64,000 bases of DNA from Sulfuritalea sp. (lineage in GTDB: Bacteria; Pseudomonadota; Gammaproteobacteria; Burkholderiales; Rhodocyclaceae), in the NCBI GenBank assembly GCA_016712985.1, contig JADJQA010000004.1, forward strand, positions 1 to 64,000, in the 5' to 3' direction. Position numbers and translations under genes: made by a program. This document shows positions 27,356 to 36,601 of the stretch, piece after piece; positions within the stretch are counted from its first letter, which is position 1, and each line of letters opens with the position of its first letter. The notes below the pieces were generated by a model. The model did not search any database and was not told the origin of the DNA. It saw only the letters and a program-made list of their open reading frames with translations.

Positions 27356-28473
27356 ATGTCTATTGCGTCCATTGAAGTGATCGTTCGCGAAGGCGGACGC
27401 GTGGTCAGGCTTTCAGGGCGCTGGACGCTGGCGACCACTTCGCAGCGCGCGGCCGGGTTGGCGGATGAGCTCTCCCGTGTGGCGGACCCCTCCAGCCTTT
27501 GGGACTGCAAGGAGCTGGAAGCGATCGACAGCGCCGGCGCGATGTTGCTGTGGCGCGCCTGGGGCAGGGTCATGCCCCAGCAGTTGTCGATCAAGCCAGA
27601 GCATTGGCGGGTCTTCGAGCGCATCGATGCCGCCGATCATGAACCGCGCGAGGTGGTGCCGCCGACATCCCTTTTGCATGGCGTGATGGTCGTCGGTTCA
27701 GCGGCAATCGGGGTCGGCCGTCATCCGCTCGACTTCGTCGCACTGATTGGTCAGTTCGGATTGAACCTGGTGTATGTCGTGCGTAATCCCGTCGATTTGC
27801 CGCGGCGTGAAATTTCCGCGAACCTTTACAAGAGCGGGGTGCGCGCGATGCCGGTAACCGCGCTGGTCGGCTTCCTCATCGGCGTGGTGCTTTCCTATCT
27901 GTCGGCCTTGCAACTCAAACAGTTTGGGGCCGACATCTTCATCGTGAATATCATCGGCCTTGGCATCGTGCGCGAGTTGGGACCGGTCCTGGTCGCGATC
28001 CTGGTCGCCGGGCGTTCGGGTTCCGCGATGACCGCGCAACTTGGCGTGATGCGCGTCACCGAGGAGATCGACGCGCTGGCGACCATGGGCGTGCCCCGTG
28101 GCCTGCGCCTGATATTCCCCAAGGTGGTGGCGCTGACCATCGCCATGCCCTTGCTGGTGTTGTGGAGCACCGCGATAGCACTGATCGGCGGCATGGTCTC
28201 GGCTGGTTGCAGTTGGACATCTCCTATGGCTTCTTCTTCCAGAACTTGCCGCGCGTGGTGCCGGTGGCCAATCTGTGGATCGGTCTGGCAAAGGGCGCGG
28301 TATTCGGCATGTTCGTGGCCCTGGTGGCCTGCCATTTCGGCCTCAGGGTGCGACCCAACACGGAAAGTCTGTCGAGCAATACGACGGCCTCGGTGGTTTC
28401 GGCGATCACGGTGGTCATCGTGATCGATGCCTTGTTCGCGATTGCCACGCGCAGCATCGGTTTGCCGGGATAA
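27356..28473 (+). pseudogene. mlaE: MlaE-family permease with N-terminal STAS domain, one frameshift
   Basis: This is the inner-membrane permease of a Mla/MCE phospholipid-transport ABC system. The first about 100 residues form a STAS-like domain (SLWDCKELEAIDSAGAMLLWRAWG), fused here to the permease; in E. coli this domain is the separate protein MlaB. The MlaE core follows with FLIGVVLSYLSALQLKQFGADIFIVNIIG, the ELGPVLVAILVAGRSGSAMTAQLG block, and membrane segments to the end. The frame breaks after GGMVSAG. One added G at 28205-28206 gives VSAGLQLDISYGFFF and carries on to the stop at 28473, about 373 residues. I treat it as intact in life. A TATAAT box at 27312-27317 may belong to its promoter. 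Confidence 0.9.
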
Positions 28474-28483
28474 GCGCGCAGCC

Positions 28484-29269
28484 ATGACGATGCCAGCGAT
28501 CCGCATCAGAAGTCTCGCCACGCGTTTTGGCGACGTATGGATCCACAAAGGGCTAGACCTCGACGTCGAGCGTGGGGAACTGGTGTCGCTGGTAGGCGGT
28601 TCCGGCAGCGGCAAGACCACCTTGCTGCGCATGGTCGTCGGCCTGCTGCTGCCGGACGCAGGCAGCATAGAGATCTTCGGTGAGCCCCTGTTCGGTGGTG
28701 GCGTCGCGCGCGAGCGCACGTTGCGGCAGCGCTTCGGCGTGCTGTTCCAGCATGGGGCGCTGTTCTCGGCTTTCAACGTCTTCGACAACATCGCTTTTCC
28801 CCTGCGCGAACTGAAACGCTACGACGAGGACGCCGTCCACGATCTGGTGATGCTCAAGCTGTCCATGGTCGAACTGCTGCCGCGCCATGGCAGGCTGATG
28901 CCCGCCGAGCTTTCCGGCGGCATGGTCAAGCGCGTCGCGCTGGCGCGCGCGCTGGCGCTGGAGCCGGAACTGCTGCTGCTCGACGAGCCGACCGCCGGTC
29001 TTGATCCGGACCGTTCAGACAGCTTTGTGCGTTTGATCCGCATGCTGAGCGAGGAACTCGGTCTCACCGTAATGCTGGTCACGCACGACCTCGACACGCT
29101 GGCGGCGCTTTCGACCCGTGTCGCGGTGCTGGCCGAGCAGCGTATCCTCGCCTACGGCACCACGGATGAAATCATTCAGATCGACCATCCGTTCATCCGC
29201 AACTTCTTCCTTTCCGAGCGCAGCGTGCGGGCCTTGCAGAATTCAAAGCCAGCGGCCGTGCCGCACTGA
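28484..29269 (+). CDS. mlaF: MlaF-type ABC transporter ATP-binding protein
   Basis: This ATPase drives the Mla/MCE lipid transporter. It has 261 residues with Walker A GGSGSGKTT, Q-loop FQHGALFSAFNVFDNI, signature LSGGMVKRVALARAL, Walker B LLLLDEPTAGLD and the switch histidine in LVTHDLDTL. GELVSLVGGSG and the C-terminal FLSERS region are typical of MlaF. ATG 28484 follows the permease stop by ten bases; the in-frame extension upstream overlaps the permease and is not family-like. Confidence 0.93.
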   Translation: MTMPAIRIRSLATRFGDVWIHKGLDLDVERGELVSLVGGSGSGKTTLLRMVVGLLLPDAGSIEIFGEPLFGGGVARERTLRQRFGVLFQHGALFSAFNVFDNIAFPLRELKRYDEDAVHDLVMLKLSMVELLPRHGRLMPAELSGGMVKRVALARALALEPELLLLDEPTAGLDPDRSDSFVRLIRMLSEELGLTVMLVTHDLDTLAALSTRVAVLAEQRILAYGTTDEIIQIDHPFIRNFFLSERSVRALQNSKPAAVPH

Positions 29270-29281
29270 AAGCCACGACTC

Positions 29282-30228
29282 ATGGAAAATCGATCGCACG
29301 CAATCGCTGCCGGCATATTCACCTCGTCTTCGGCATCGCTGCCGCCGTCGGCATCTGGTGGCTGGGGCAGAGCGAAGAGGCGACCACGAGCTACCTGCTG
29401 GAGACGCGAGGCAACGTCACCGGGCTCAACGTAGAGGCGCAGGTGCGCTATCGCGGCATTCGGGCCGGCAAGGTGGAAGCCATCGAGCCAGACGATGCCG
29501 ATCCGCGCGTGATCCTGGTGCGCGTCAGCGTCGACGACCGCTTCAAACTGACCAAGGGCAGCACGGCCCAGTTGGGCTACCAGGGTGTCACTGGCTTGGC
29601 CTACGTGCAAATCGAAGACAATGGGTCTTCAATCGAACCGCTCGTCGGCAAGAATGGCGAGCTGCCGCGCATTGCGCTGAAGCCCACGCTGCTCGACATG
29701 CTGAGTGAAAAGGCGGGTGACATCGTTACCCAGATCAGTACGGTTTCCCTGCGGCTGGGCAAGCTGCTGGACGAGAAGAACCTGCAGAATCTGTCGCGCA
29801 CGCTGGACAACCTGGCGGCGGCGTCCGACGGCCTGCGCGAGATGCCGAAGCTGATGGCGTCGATGCGCGAGGCGCTGTCGGACGCCAATCTGCACAGCTT
29901 GCGGCAGATCCTGACCCATGTCGAAAAGACCGCCGGGGAGACCGCGCCACTGGCGGTCGAAATGCGCGACCTGGTGAAGACCATGAGCGGCTTGTCGCGT
30001 CGCCTGGACCAGCTTGCCGCCGATGCTGGTGTTGAGCTGACGACCGTGACGCTGCCGCAGGCGACTGCCTTGATGCGCGAACTGGGGAGTAGTTCGCGGC
30101 AGCTCTCGCGCGTGCTGGACGGTCTCGAAAGCAATCCGCAGATGCTGCTTTTCGGCCGCGCTGCCGCCGTGCCGGGTCCCGGTGAAGTCGGATTTTCCGC
30201 ACCGGGCAACAAAGGAGGACAACGATGA
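29282..30228 (+). pseudogene. mlaD: MCE/MlaD-type periplasmic lipid-binding subunit, one frameshift
   Basis: This MCE-domain protein is anchored in the inner membrane and carries lipids across the periplasm. ATG 29282 begins MENRSHAIAAGIFT. One C added at 29322-29323 makes the membrane anchor LVFGIAAAVGIWWLG, running into the MCE domain (VTGLNVEAQVRYRGIRAGKVEAI, then LTKGSTAQLGYQGVTGLAYVQI). The remaining about 180 residues are helical (LLDEKNLQNLSRTLDNL and following), as in long MCE proteins that form a tube. The repaired length is about 315 residues. The stop overlaps the lipoprotein ATG by four bases. Confidence 0.88.
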
Positions 30229-30836
30229 AACGGCTGTTTGCGATTCTTGCTGGCGTGGTGTTGGGGGCCTGCGGCGGCAACGTGCGGACGAGCGAAATGC
30301 CACGCTATGACTTCGGCAATCTGGGCACAACGAGCGCGGGTCCGGGGTTTCGCATCCCGATCGGGACGATCGACGTGCAGGCGGCATCCTGGCTATCCGG
30401 CCCGGACATGTATTATCGCCTGGTCTACACCGAGCCCCTGCAGCGTCGGGCCTATGCGGAAAGCCGCTGGGCTGCGCCGCCGGCCGAGTTGCTGGAAGCT
30501 TTCCTGAGGCGCCGCATGGTCTTCGGGCAATCCGATTTCGGCGGCGGCTGCCGCCTGCAACTGGTCCTGGACGAACTGGAACAGCGCTTCGATGATCCGC
30601 AGAGTAGTCAGGTGGTGCTTCAGGTCCGCGCCCTGCTGGCGTCTTCCCGGGGAGCGGAGGTACTCTCCAGGCGCGTCTTGACTGTTCACCAGGCAGCGTC
30701 AGCTTCGTCCGCTGCAGGCGGGGTTGCCGCAACCCGCGACGCGGTGCAGGCCCTGGCCGGGAAACTTGACGGCTGGCTCGACGAAATCGGCCGCGACAGG
30801 CCTGCGATCGTCGAACGGTGCCGCGCCCAGGCGTGA
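30225..30836 (+). CDS. ABC-transport auxiliary lipoprotein of the MCE system
   Basis: This outer-membrane lipoprotein of the ABC_trans_aux/PqiC type is 203 residues long. The signal peptide and lipobox LGAC place the lipidated cysteine at residue 16. The pattern RYDFG near the start, SGPDMYYRLVYTEPLQRRAYAESRW and the later QLVLDELEQRF match the family. An AAAGGAGG ribosome site lies ten bases before ATG 30225. It closes the MCE set and probably docks the periplasmic tube at the outer membrane. Confidence 0.85.
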   Translation: MKRLFAILAGVVLGACGGNVRTSEMPRYDFGNLGTTSAGPGFRIPIGTIDVQAASWLSGPDMYYRLVYTEPLQRRAYAESRWAAPPAELLEAFLRRRMVFGQSDFGGGCRLQLVLDELEQRFDDPQSSQVVLQVRALLASSRGAEVLSRRVLTVHQAASASSAAGGVAATRDAVQALAGKLDGWLDEIGRDRPAIVERCRAQA

Positions 30837-30908
30837 CGAGATCTGCGTCGATGGGCCGTGGCTGATCGAACAGATTCCGTACAGGCATCGCAATCCGATG
30901 GCATTAGC

Positions 30909-31835
30909 ATGGCGCTAGCCGATTCCCCGTTCGATCTCGACGAGCCTGCCGGCTATCGCCAATGGCGCGAGCGCAAGCTCGACAGCGCACCGCGCCACAT
31001 TGAGGACCTCCTGGTGCCGCTCGACGATCCGCGTGCCCTGACGGCGGCGCAGCTTGATGCGCTGCTGGAACGCTGTGCCACCGCCAACATGGCGATCTAT
31101 TCCAGCAACACCGTCGGTGAAGCAGACAAGGAGATTCCGCGCCGGCTTGGCGAGCAACTCGGTCTGCATTCACTGGACAGCAACTACCTTTCCGATGATG
31201 ACGGCATTTCTCCGCTGGCCGTCGCTGACCAGAGTGACGCAAGCGGCGCTGCGACACAGAGGCGCGGCGAGTTCATCCCCTATACCGACAAGCCGATTCG
31301 CTGGCATACCGACGGCTACTACAATCCGCCGCAGCGCATGGTGCAGAGCGTGATCCTGCATTGCGTGCAGAGCGCTGCGGCGGGGGGTGACAACCAGTTG
31401 CTCGACCATGAGATTGCCTACATCCTGCTGCGCGACGAGAATCCCGATTTCGTTCGTGCGCTCTCGATGCCGGACGTGATGACCATTCCGGCACGGGTCG
31501 AGGCCGCCGGCGAAGCCCGTCCCGACCAGCCGGGAAGCGTGTTCAGCGTCGATGCAGGCGGCTTTCTGCAGATGCGCTACACCGCGCGCACCCGGAGCAT
31601 CGTCTGGAAGACCGATGCCGCGAGCCAGGCGGCGCTTGCAGCGCTGGTCAGGCTGCTGGCCACTGCCACGCCGTGGACCTTGCGCGGGCGCCTGGAGCCT
31701 GGCATGGGGCTGGTCTGCAATAACGTGTTGCACGACAGGTCAGGCTTTTTGGACGCGCCGGAGCGTCGGCGCTTGCTGTATCGGGCGCGTTACCACGAGC
31801 GAATCAGCCCCTGGCCGCCGCGCGCCGCCGATTGA
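30909..31835 (+). CDS. TauD/TfdA-family Fe(II)/2-oxoglutarate dioxygenase
   Basis: This non-haem iron oxygenase has about 308 residues. The iron-binding triad can be seen: His and Asp in RWHTDGYYNP and the distal His in NNVLHDRSGF, followed by the 2-oxoglutarate arginine in RRLLYRARYHERI. The substrate cannot be told from sequence. I use ATG 30909; the frame is open further upstream to 30858, which is possible. It follows the lipoprotein gene by about 70 bases, which suggests it is in the MCE operon. An unusual place for such an enzyme, perhaps meaning lipid or headgroup modification, but this is inference. Confidence 0.8.
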   Translation: MALADSPFDLDEPAGYRQWRERKLDSAPRHIEDLLVPLDDPRALTAAQLDALLERCATANMAIYSSNTVGEADKEIPRRLGEQLGLHSLDSNYLSDDDGISPLAVADQSDASGAATQRRGEFIPYTDKPIRWHTDGYYNPPQRMVQSVILHCVQSAAAGGDNQLLDHEIAYILLRDENPDFVRALSMPDVMTIPARVEAAGEARPDQPGSVFSVDAGGFLQMRYTARTRSIVWKTDAASQAALAALVRLLATATPWTLRGRLEPGMGLVCNNVLHDRSGFLDAPERRRLLYRARYHERISPWPPRAAD

Positions 31836-31874
31836 CGGCTGGGTATAATCAGCGCTCCTGATGGGGCCGTTGAA

Positions 31875-32744
31875 TTGAGCGCACTGACTCCCGAACTCGA
31901 ACGCAAGCTGGGCATCGCCGTTGAGCGCATGCCAGCCTTCCCGCGCAGCGTGCAAAGGATTCTCGAACTCACGCGCAACATCAATTGCCTGCCCAAGGAC
32001 CTGGTCGGCGTGGTCGAAAAGGATCCGGTGATGACCATGAAGATCCTCAAGGTGATCAATTCGGCCTACTACGGCCTGCCGCAGAAGATCACCTCGGTCG
32101 GCCAGTCGGTGGTCTATCTCGGCATCAACACCGTCAAGAACCTGGCGCTGGGTTTCGCCGCCGTGGGCATACTGCCGCGCATGAATGCGGCGGGTTTCGA
32201 CATTCAGCGCTACCTGCTGCATTCCCTGGTGGTGGCGGGTGTCGCTCGCCAACTGGCGGTCCAGTCCGCGAAGGGCGAAGTTGATCCCGGCGATTGCTAT
32301 ATCGCCGGTCTGCTGCACGATTTCGGCAAGGTGGTGTTCGCCCAGTTTCTGGCGGTGGAGTTTCGCGATGCGCTGGTCCATGCAGTCGAGCATTCGGTGC
32401 CCCTGCATGAGGCCGAGAAAGCCAGGATCGGTGTCGATCACGGTCTGGTGGGCGCGCTGCTGGCCAAGCGCTGGGCATTTCCCGAGCATCTGGTCGACTG
32501 CATTCGCGACCATCATAATCCCCTGGCCGAGTCGTCGGGCATGATGGATTGCCTGCGCGTGGCGGATCAGGTGGTACGCTTCCGCGCCATCGGCGACAGC
32601 GGCAATCCCTGGCGCGAAACCGAGGCGCACGCTGCGCAACAGCGCTTCGGCGATAACCTGGAAGCCACGGTCGCGAAGCTGGCCTCACTGGACAAGATCG
32701 TCGACGACGCGATGATGTTCGCCCAGGTCGGCAAGGCGCCATGA
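31875..32744 (+). CDS. HDOD-domain protein
   Basis: This 289-residue protein is made mainly of one HDOD domain (about residues 15-215), a non-catalytic relative of HD phosphohydrolases used in signalling. Features are MPAFPRSVQRILEL, EKDPVMTMKILKVINSAYYGLPQKITSV, and YIAGLLHDFGKVVFAQF, where an HD pair remains. The first codon is TTG 31875, without a better alternative. A perfect TATAAT at 31844-31849 could give it an own promoter. The target is unknown. Confidence 0.8.
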   Translation: MSALTPELERKLGIAVERMPAFPRSVQRILELTRNINCLPKDLVGVVEKDPVMTMKILKVINSAYYGLPQKITSVGQSVVYLGINTVKNLALGFAAVGILPRMNAAGFDIQRYLLHSLVVAGVARQLAVQSAKGEVDPGDCYIAGLLHDFGKVVFAQFLAVEFRDALVHAVEHSVPLHEAEKARIGVDHGLVGALLAKRWAFPEHLVDCIRDHHNPLAESSGMMDCLRVADQVVRFRAIGDSGNPWRETEAHAAQQRFGDNLEATVAKLASLDKIVDDAMMFAQVGKAP

Positions 32745-32754
32745 AGGCGAATTC

Positions 32755-33651
32755 ATGAAAGTGCGCTTCTGGGGTGTGCGCGGCTCGATTCCGGCGCCCG
32801 GCCCGCATACCTTGCGCTACGGCGGCAACACGACCTGCATCGAGGTGCGCAGCGACGATGGCTCGCTGATCATTCTGGACGCGGGTACCGGCATATTTCC
32901 CCTGGCGCAGGAACTGCTGAAACAGATGCCAGTGAAGGCCAATATCTTCATCACCCACACGCACTGGGATCATATTCACGGCATGCCTTTCTTTACCCCG
33001 CTGTATATTCCCGGTAATTCCGTGCGCATTCACGGCGGCTACGATGTGGTTTCCGGACGGGGCATCGACCAGATCATGGAAGTGCAGTTGCAGTACAGCT
33101 ATTTCCCGATACGCGAAGCGGAAATGAAGGCGGGCATCGAATACGAAACCCTGTCCATCGGCGAACCGGTGAACGTGGGTGACGCAACGGTGACGCCGCT
33201 GATGCTCAATCATCCGGTAGTCGATTTTGGCTATCGTGTCGACTGCCACGGCAAGTCGGTCTTTTTCACCGGTGACCATGAGCCGTGGCTGAATATCTAC
33301 ACTCCGGAAGACGAGAGCTACGGCGAGTTCGAGCAGATGGTTCAGATGCAGCAAGGCCATCTCGACAAGGCACTGGCCGGGCTTGACGTGCTGATTGCCG
33401 ACAGTTCCTACACCGCCGCGGAGTATCCGGCCAAGATCGGCTGGGGGCATGGCACGATGGAAGGCAATGTTGGCTGGGGGCGCCGGCTCGGTGTGAAGAA
33501 ACTGATCTGTACCCATCACGAACCGACGCGTTCGGATGACGACCTGGAGCGAGTCTTTGCGACTGCGCTGGAGACCACGGGTTACGCTCCGGGGCGCCCC
33601 GGCGAGCCGGAGATCCTGCTCGCCCGCGAAGGGCTGGAACTGGTTCTGTAA
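32755..33651 (+). CDS. MBL-fold metallo-hydrolase
   Basis: This metallo-beta-lactamase-fold protein of 298 residues has the metal motif THTHWDHIHG (about residues 63-72), the strand opening MKVRFWGVRGSIPAPG, the distal FTGDHEPW and ICTHHEPT histidines. It is related to a group close to PhnP and RNase Z, but its substrate is not known. It starts ten bases after the HDOD gene, on the same strand, so they may be expressed together. Confidence 0.82.
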   Translation: MKVRFWGVRGSIPAPGPHTLRYGGNTTCIEVRSDDGSLIILDAGTGIFPLAQELLKQMPVKANIFITHTHWDHIHGMPFFTPLYIPGNSVRIHGGYDVVSGRGIDQIMEVQLQYSYFPIREAEMKAGIEYETLSIGEPVNVGDATVTPLMLNHPVVDFGYRVDCHGKSVFFTGDHEPWLNIYTPEDESYGEFEQMVQMQQGHLDKALAGLDVLIADSSYTAAEYPAKIGWGHGTMEGNVGWGRRLGVKKLICTHHEPTRSDDDLERVFATALETTGYAPGRPGEPEILLAREGLELVL

Positions 33652-33664
33652 TCGGCAGCCCTCT

Positions 33665-34986
33665 TCAGCCGCGGGCAACGCGCAGCAGATCTTCGAGGCG
33701 CGCCAGCTTTTCCCGCGGGCGCCCGTGTCCCGCGGCGACTTCCGCGGCATTGATTTTCTGCCAGCCGGCGAAATTGACAGCCTGCGCGCCATGCTCGGCG
33801 AGCAGGGAGTCGATCAGCGCGCTTCCCGGCCTGGCAGGGCCTTCACGAATGGCGAGATCGGCAAGAATCAATTCAGCGACGGCCAGTGAGTCCGCCCGGT
33901 TGGCGGGTATGACGCCTTGCGGACCGCGTTTGCACCAGCCCGCCGCGTACACGCCCGGTTCGACGCGTCCCTGCGCATTGGCGACCACGCCGCGCAGCGG
34001 GTCGAAAGGCAGGCCGGGGAAGGGCGTGCTGCGATAGCCGATCGCCGAAATGACGGTGTCGGCCGGGATGCTGAAGCTCTCGCCGGCGGGGACCGCCTGG
34101 GCATTTTCGACGCGCGTTCCCTGCAGCAGCAGTTCGCGTGCGCGGCCCTCGCCCAAGATCGCCAACGGCGCCGCATGAAACACGAAGTGGAGGCGCAGCG
34201 GCCGCTCGCGCTGTTCGCCGCGCGCGGCATAGGCCCGCAACACCTCAAGATTCTTCTCCGCCAGCTTTCTCTGCTCTGCTTCGAGTGCATTGGACAAGAC
34301 CGCCGGCAACTGCGCCGGATCAACCAGCGTGGCGACGCGCGACAGGTCACCGAACTCCGCCAGTTCGGCGGTGGTGAAGCTGGCCTCCAGCGGGCCGCGG
34401 CGACCGATCAGCCAGATATCCTCGATGCGGCTGGCCTCGAATGCGGCCCGGGCATGGGCGCACAAGTCCGAGTTCGCCAGTTCGTCGGGGTCTTTGCCAG
34501 CAGACGCGCAATGTCGAGCGCCACATTGCCGTTGCCGATGATGGCGAGCGACTTGCCGTCGAGTTTCGGATTGAGCTCGCGACCGTCGGAATGCCGTTGT
34601 ACCAGGCGACGAACTGCCCCGAAGCCATACACCGCGTCGAGCTGTTCACCGGGGATGCCGAGTCGGCGATCTTCGAGCGCGCCGATGGCGATGACCAGCA
34701 CGTCGCAAGCCGCCTTGAGCTCCTCGTAGGAAATGTCGCGGCCGACGGCGATGTTGCCAAGAAAGCGCACGCCATCCTTGCCCAGCGTGCGTTCGAATTG
34801 CCGCGCGATGTTCTTGGTGCCCTGATGGTCGGGCGCGACACCGCCGCGCACCAGGCCGAAGGGCGTGGGCAGGCGATCGAAAATGTCGATGCCGGCGCCG
34901 GGCAGCTTGCGCCCGAGCGCATCGGCCAGATAGCAACCCGAGGGGCCGGCGCCGACAATGCCGATGTGAAGAGGTTTGCTGCTCAT
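33665..34986 (-). pseudogene. FprA-like NADPH-ferredoxin reductase, one frameshift
   Basis: This FAD enzyme of the adrenodoxin-reductase type passes electrons from NADPH to a ferredoxin. The FAD motif GIVGAGPSGCYLAD is at the N-terminus, PFGLVRGGVAPDH follows, and the NADPH site IIGNGNVALDIARLL is near residue 165. After LLAKTP the frame breaks. One added C/G at 34487-34490 gives LLAKTPDELANSDLCAHA and continues through LIGRRGPLEASFTTAEL and GWCKRGPQGVIPANRADS to the stop at 33665, about 440 residues in all, as in the family. It is divergent from the di-iron protein gene, for which it may be the reductase. Confidence 0.85.
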
Positions 34987-35066
34987 GCTCCTGGCTCGAT
35001 TTCCCCGGTGCTCAGGCGGAAGGCAGAACTGGTTGAGGTGTCAAAAAACCGATTGACAGTCTCGAT

Positions 35067-35085
35067 ATGATACATTATCATTAAC
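35067..35085. promoter_or_regulatory. possible Fur box between reductase and di-iron protein genes
   Basis: The minus strand reads GTTAATGATAATGTATCAT. Ten successive bases (TAATGATAAT) equal the core of the Fur consensus, and 12-13 of 19 positions match overall. It lies in the AT-rich 210-base space between two divergent genes, a natural place for shared iron control. Confidence 0.4.
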
Positions 35086-35196
35086 AGTCAAGCAAATATT
35101 TGTATCGTTATTATCCTGACGGTACGAGTCCCACAAGCCGAACTGATTGCGCTCGCAAGCTCATCTCCGTGAGCCGACGCCACCGGGAGAATTGAA

Positions 35197-36003
35197 ATGA
35201 GGACGTTCAAGACTTACGACAAGGGCGACGTACTGCCCGAGGACTACAAGAAGGCGCTGATCAACCTGATGTGTTTCCAGGCGGATTCCGAATATGCAGG
35301 CGGCCAGCGCGTGGCGGAGAATCATCGCTACGCGACGCGTCCGGAAGAGGCGTATCGGCTGTCCAAGAAAGTCTTCGAGGAGATGGGGCACGCGTTCTAC
35401 GTGTGGAACCTGTTGCAGGAACTCGGCGTTGACGTCGATGCCCGCCTCTACGAGCTTTCCCACAATCCGGACAATCCCGATCCGAAGAAGGTGAACGTGA
35501 TCAACGGTTTCCGCAAGGAAAACTGGTCGAAGTTCTTCGAGTGCTGGGAGGATGTCGCGCTGTTTTCGACCGTCGTCACTCCGGCCGCCGTGGCTTTCCT
35601 CGGACAATATCGCGAATGCTCCTACCTGCCCTGGGCGCGCGTCAATGTGCGCATCCACAAGGAGGAGCATGGGCACCTGGCCTTTGGCGTCTGGGCCTCG
35701 AAGCGTTGCATCGAGTTTGGCGGCGAGAAAACGCGTGAGTTCATGCAGCAGCGCGTCGCCAAGTTCATGCAGATGGGCCTGGGTTTTTACGGTCGCCCCT
35801 CGGCCGGCGACGCCAAGTCGCAGATGTTCGATATCTATTACGAGTATGGGATCAAGGTGAAGAAGCCGGAAGAGCTGCAGGCCGAGTACATGGAGTTGCT
35901 CGATTCGCGGCTCAAGGACGTTGGCCTGATCGTGCCCGAGGGTGTCGAAGCCGACTACGACATGCGCATGGGTTACGAAGCGGAAGAGCTGGCTGCCGCC
36001 TGA
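35197..36003 (+). CDS. PaaA/PaaC-like di-iron (ferritin-like) oxygenase-type protein
   Basis: This 268-residue protein belongs to the phenylacetic-acid catabolic (PF05138-like) di-iron fold. The four-helix iron site can be traced: Glu in FQADSEYAGGQR, the ExxH pair in FEEMGHAFY, Glu in ECWEDVALFS, and the second ExxH in RIHKEEHGHLAFG. The other Paa subunits (PaaB, D, E) and degradation genes are not around, so it is probably not a standard phenylacetyl-CoA epoxidase. A GGGAGA ribosome site precedes ATG 35197. A small partner gene follows after 15 bases, and an NADPH-ferredoxin reductase gene diverges upstream. The substrate is unknown. Confidence 0.75.
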   Translation: MRTFKTYDKGDVLPEDYKKALINLMCFQADSEYAGGQRVAENHRYATRPEEAYRLSKKVFEEMGHAFYVWNLLQELGVDVDARLYELSHNPDNPDPKKVNVINGFRKENWSKFFECWEDVALFSTVVTPAAVAFLGQYRECSYLPWARVNVRIHKEEHGHLAFGVWASKRCIEFGGEKTREFMQQRVAKFMQMGLGFYGRPSAGDAKSQMFDIYYEYGIKVKKPEELQAEYMELLDSRLKDVGLIVPEGVEADYDMRMGYEAEELAAA

Positions 36004-36018
36004 GATCGTCAGCCCGAC

Positions 36019-36429
36019 ATGCCAGCCTCTCCACAGCAGTTGATCGATGGCGAGATAGCCGGGCTCAAGCGCTTCGGTTACACGCCGTTCGGCGATGCGG
36101 CGCCCGACTGGGCGGGCATGTGGCAACTGCTGCGCGGAGACTTTGCCACGCTAAAGCGCGCGCATGTGCCGGGCTATGCCGAAATGAGCCCGTGGCCGCG
36201 GGAAGGCGCGCGCATCTACATGCGCCGGCGCCTGCTGGCGGATCGCCTGTTCGAGGAATGCCAGGAGCTCTATCGGCGCCTCCATGCCGAGGGCATCAAT
36301 ACCGAACTGGTCGAAGCCTACGCGCTGGCGCGGGATGCCTACGAGGAATCCGTGCTGGATTTCGGCAGGGCGCGCGAGATGCTGGAAGAGGTTTTCACCA
36401 GAACCATCGACCTCGCAGCAACGAGTTGA
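36019..36429 (+). CDS. small protein linked with the PaaA-like gene, unknown function
   Basis: This 136-residue, mostly helical soluble protein is rich in Arg/Glu with aromatic residues in the N-terminal half (PDWAGMWQLLRGDF). There is no signal peptide and no cysteine cluster. It begins 15 bases after the di-iron gene, so it is very likely co-transcribed and may be a subunit or stabiliser of it. I do not recognise the family. Confidence 0.6.
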   Translation: MPASPQQLIDGEIAGLKRFGYTPFGDAAPDWAGMWQLLRGDFATLKRAHVPGYAEMSPWPREGARIYMRRRLLADRLFEECQELYRRLHAEGINTELVEAYALARDAYEESVLDFGRAREMLEEVFTRTIDLAATS

Positions 36430-36601
36430 CGGGGCGCCCCTCAAGCGCGGCCTTCCCCAGGATGCGCGCTGGACGGGCGCGGGCCGGGCCCCGCCTATAA
36501 TTGACCATGAACCCGGATCTAATAGCCATCGTCGACGGCATCGTCAAGCGCGAGGGGCGAAGATGCGTTTGCGGCGGAACCAAGCGGGCCAGGATACGAT
36601 C

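Noticed and set aside
28201..28260. Programmed frameshift in the Mla permease
   Set aside because: No slippery heptamer or known precedent, and the same one-base loss occurs in ten other genes, so a data error is simpler.
32134..33792. Minus-strand open frame of 552 codons opposite the HDOD and MBL genes
   Set aside because: It crosses two real genes on the other strand and looks random in composition.
35197..36003. tRNA-modifying di-iron enzyme MiaE
   Set aside because: The iron-ligand spacing and the rest of the protein fit the PaaA/PaaC group better than MiaE.
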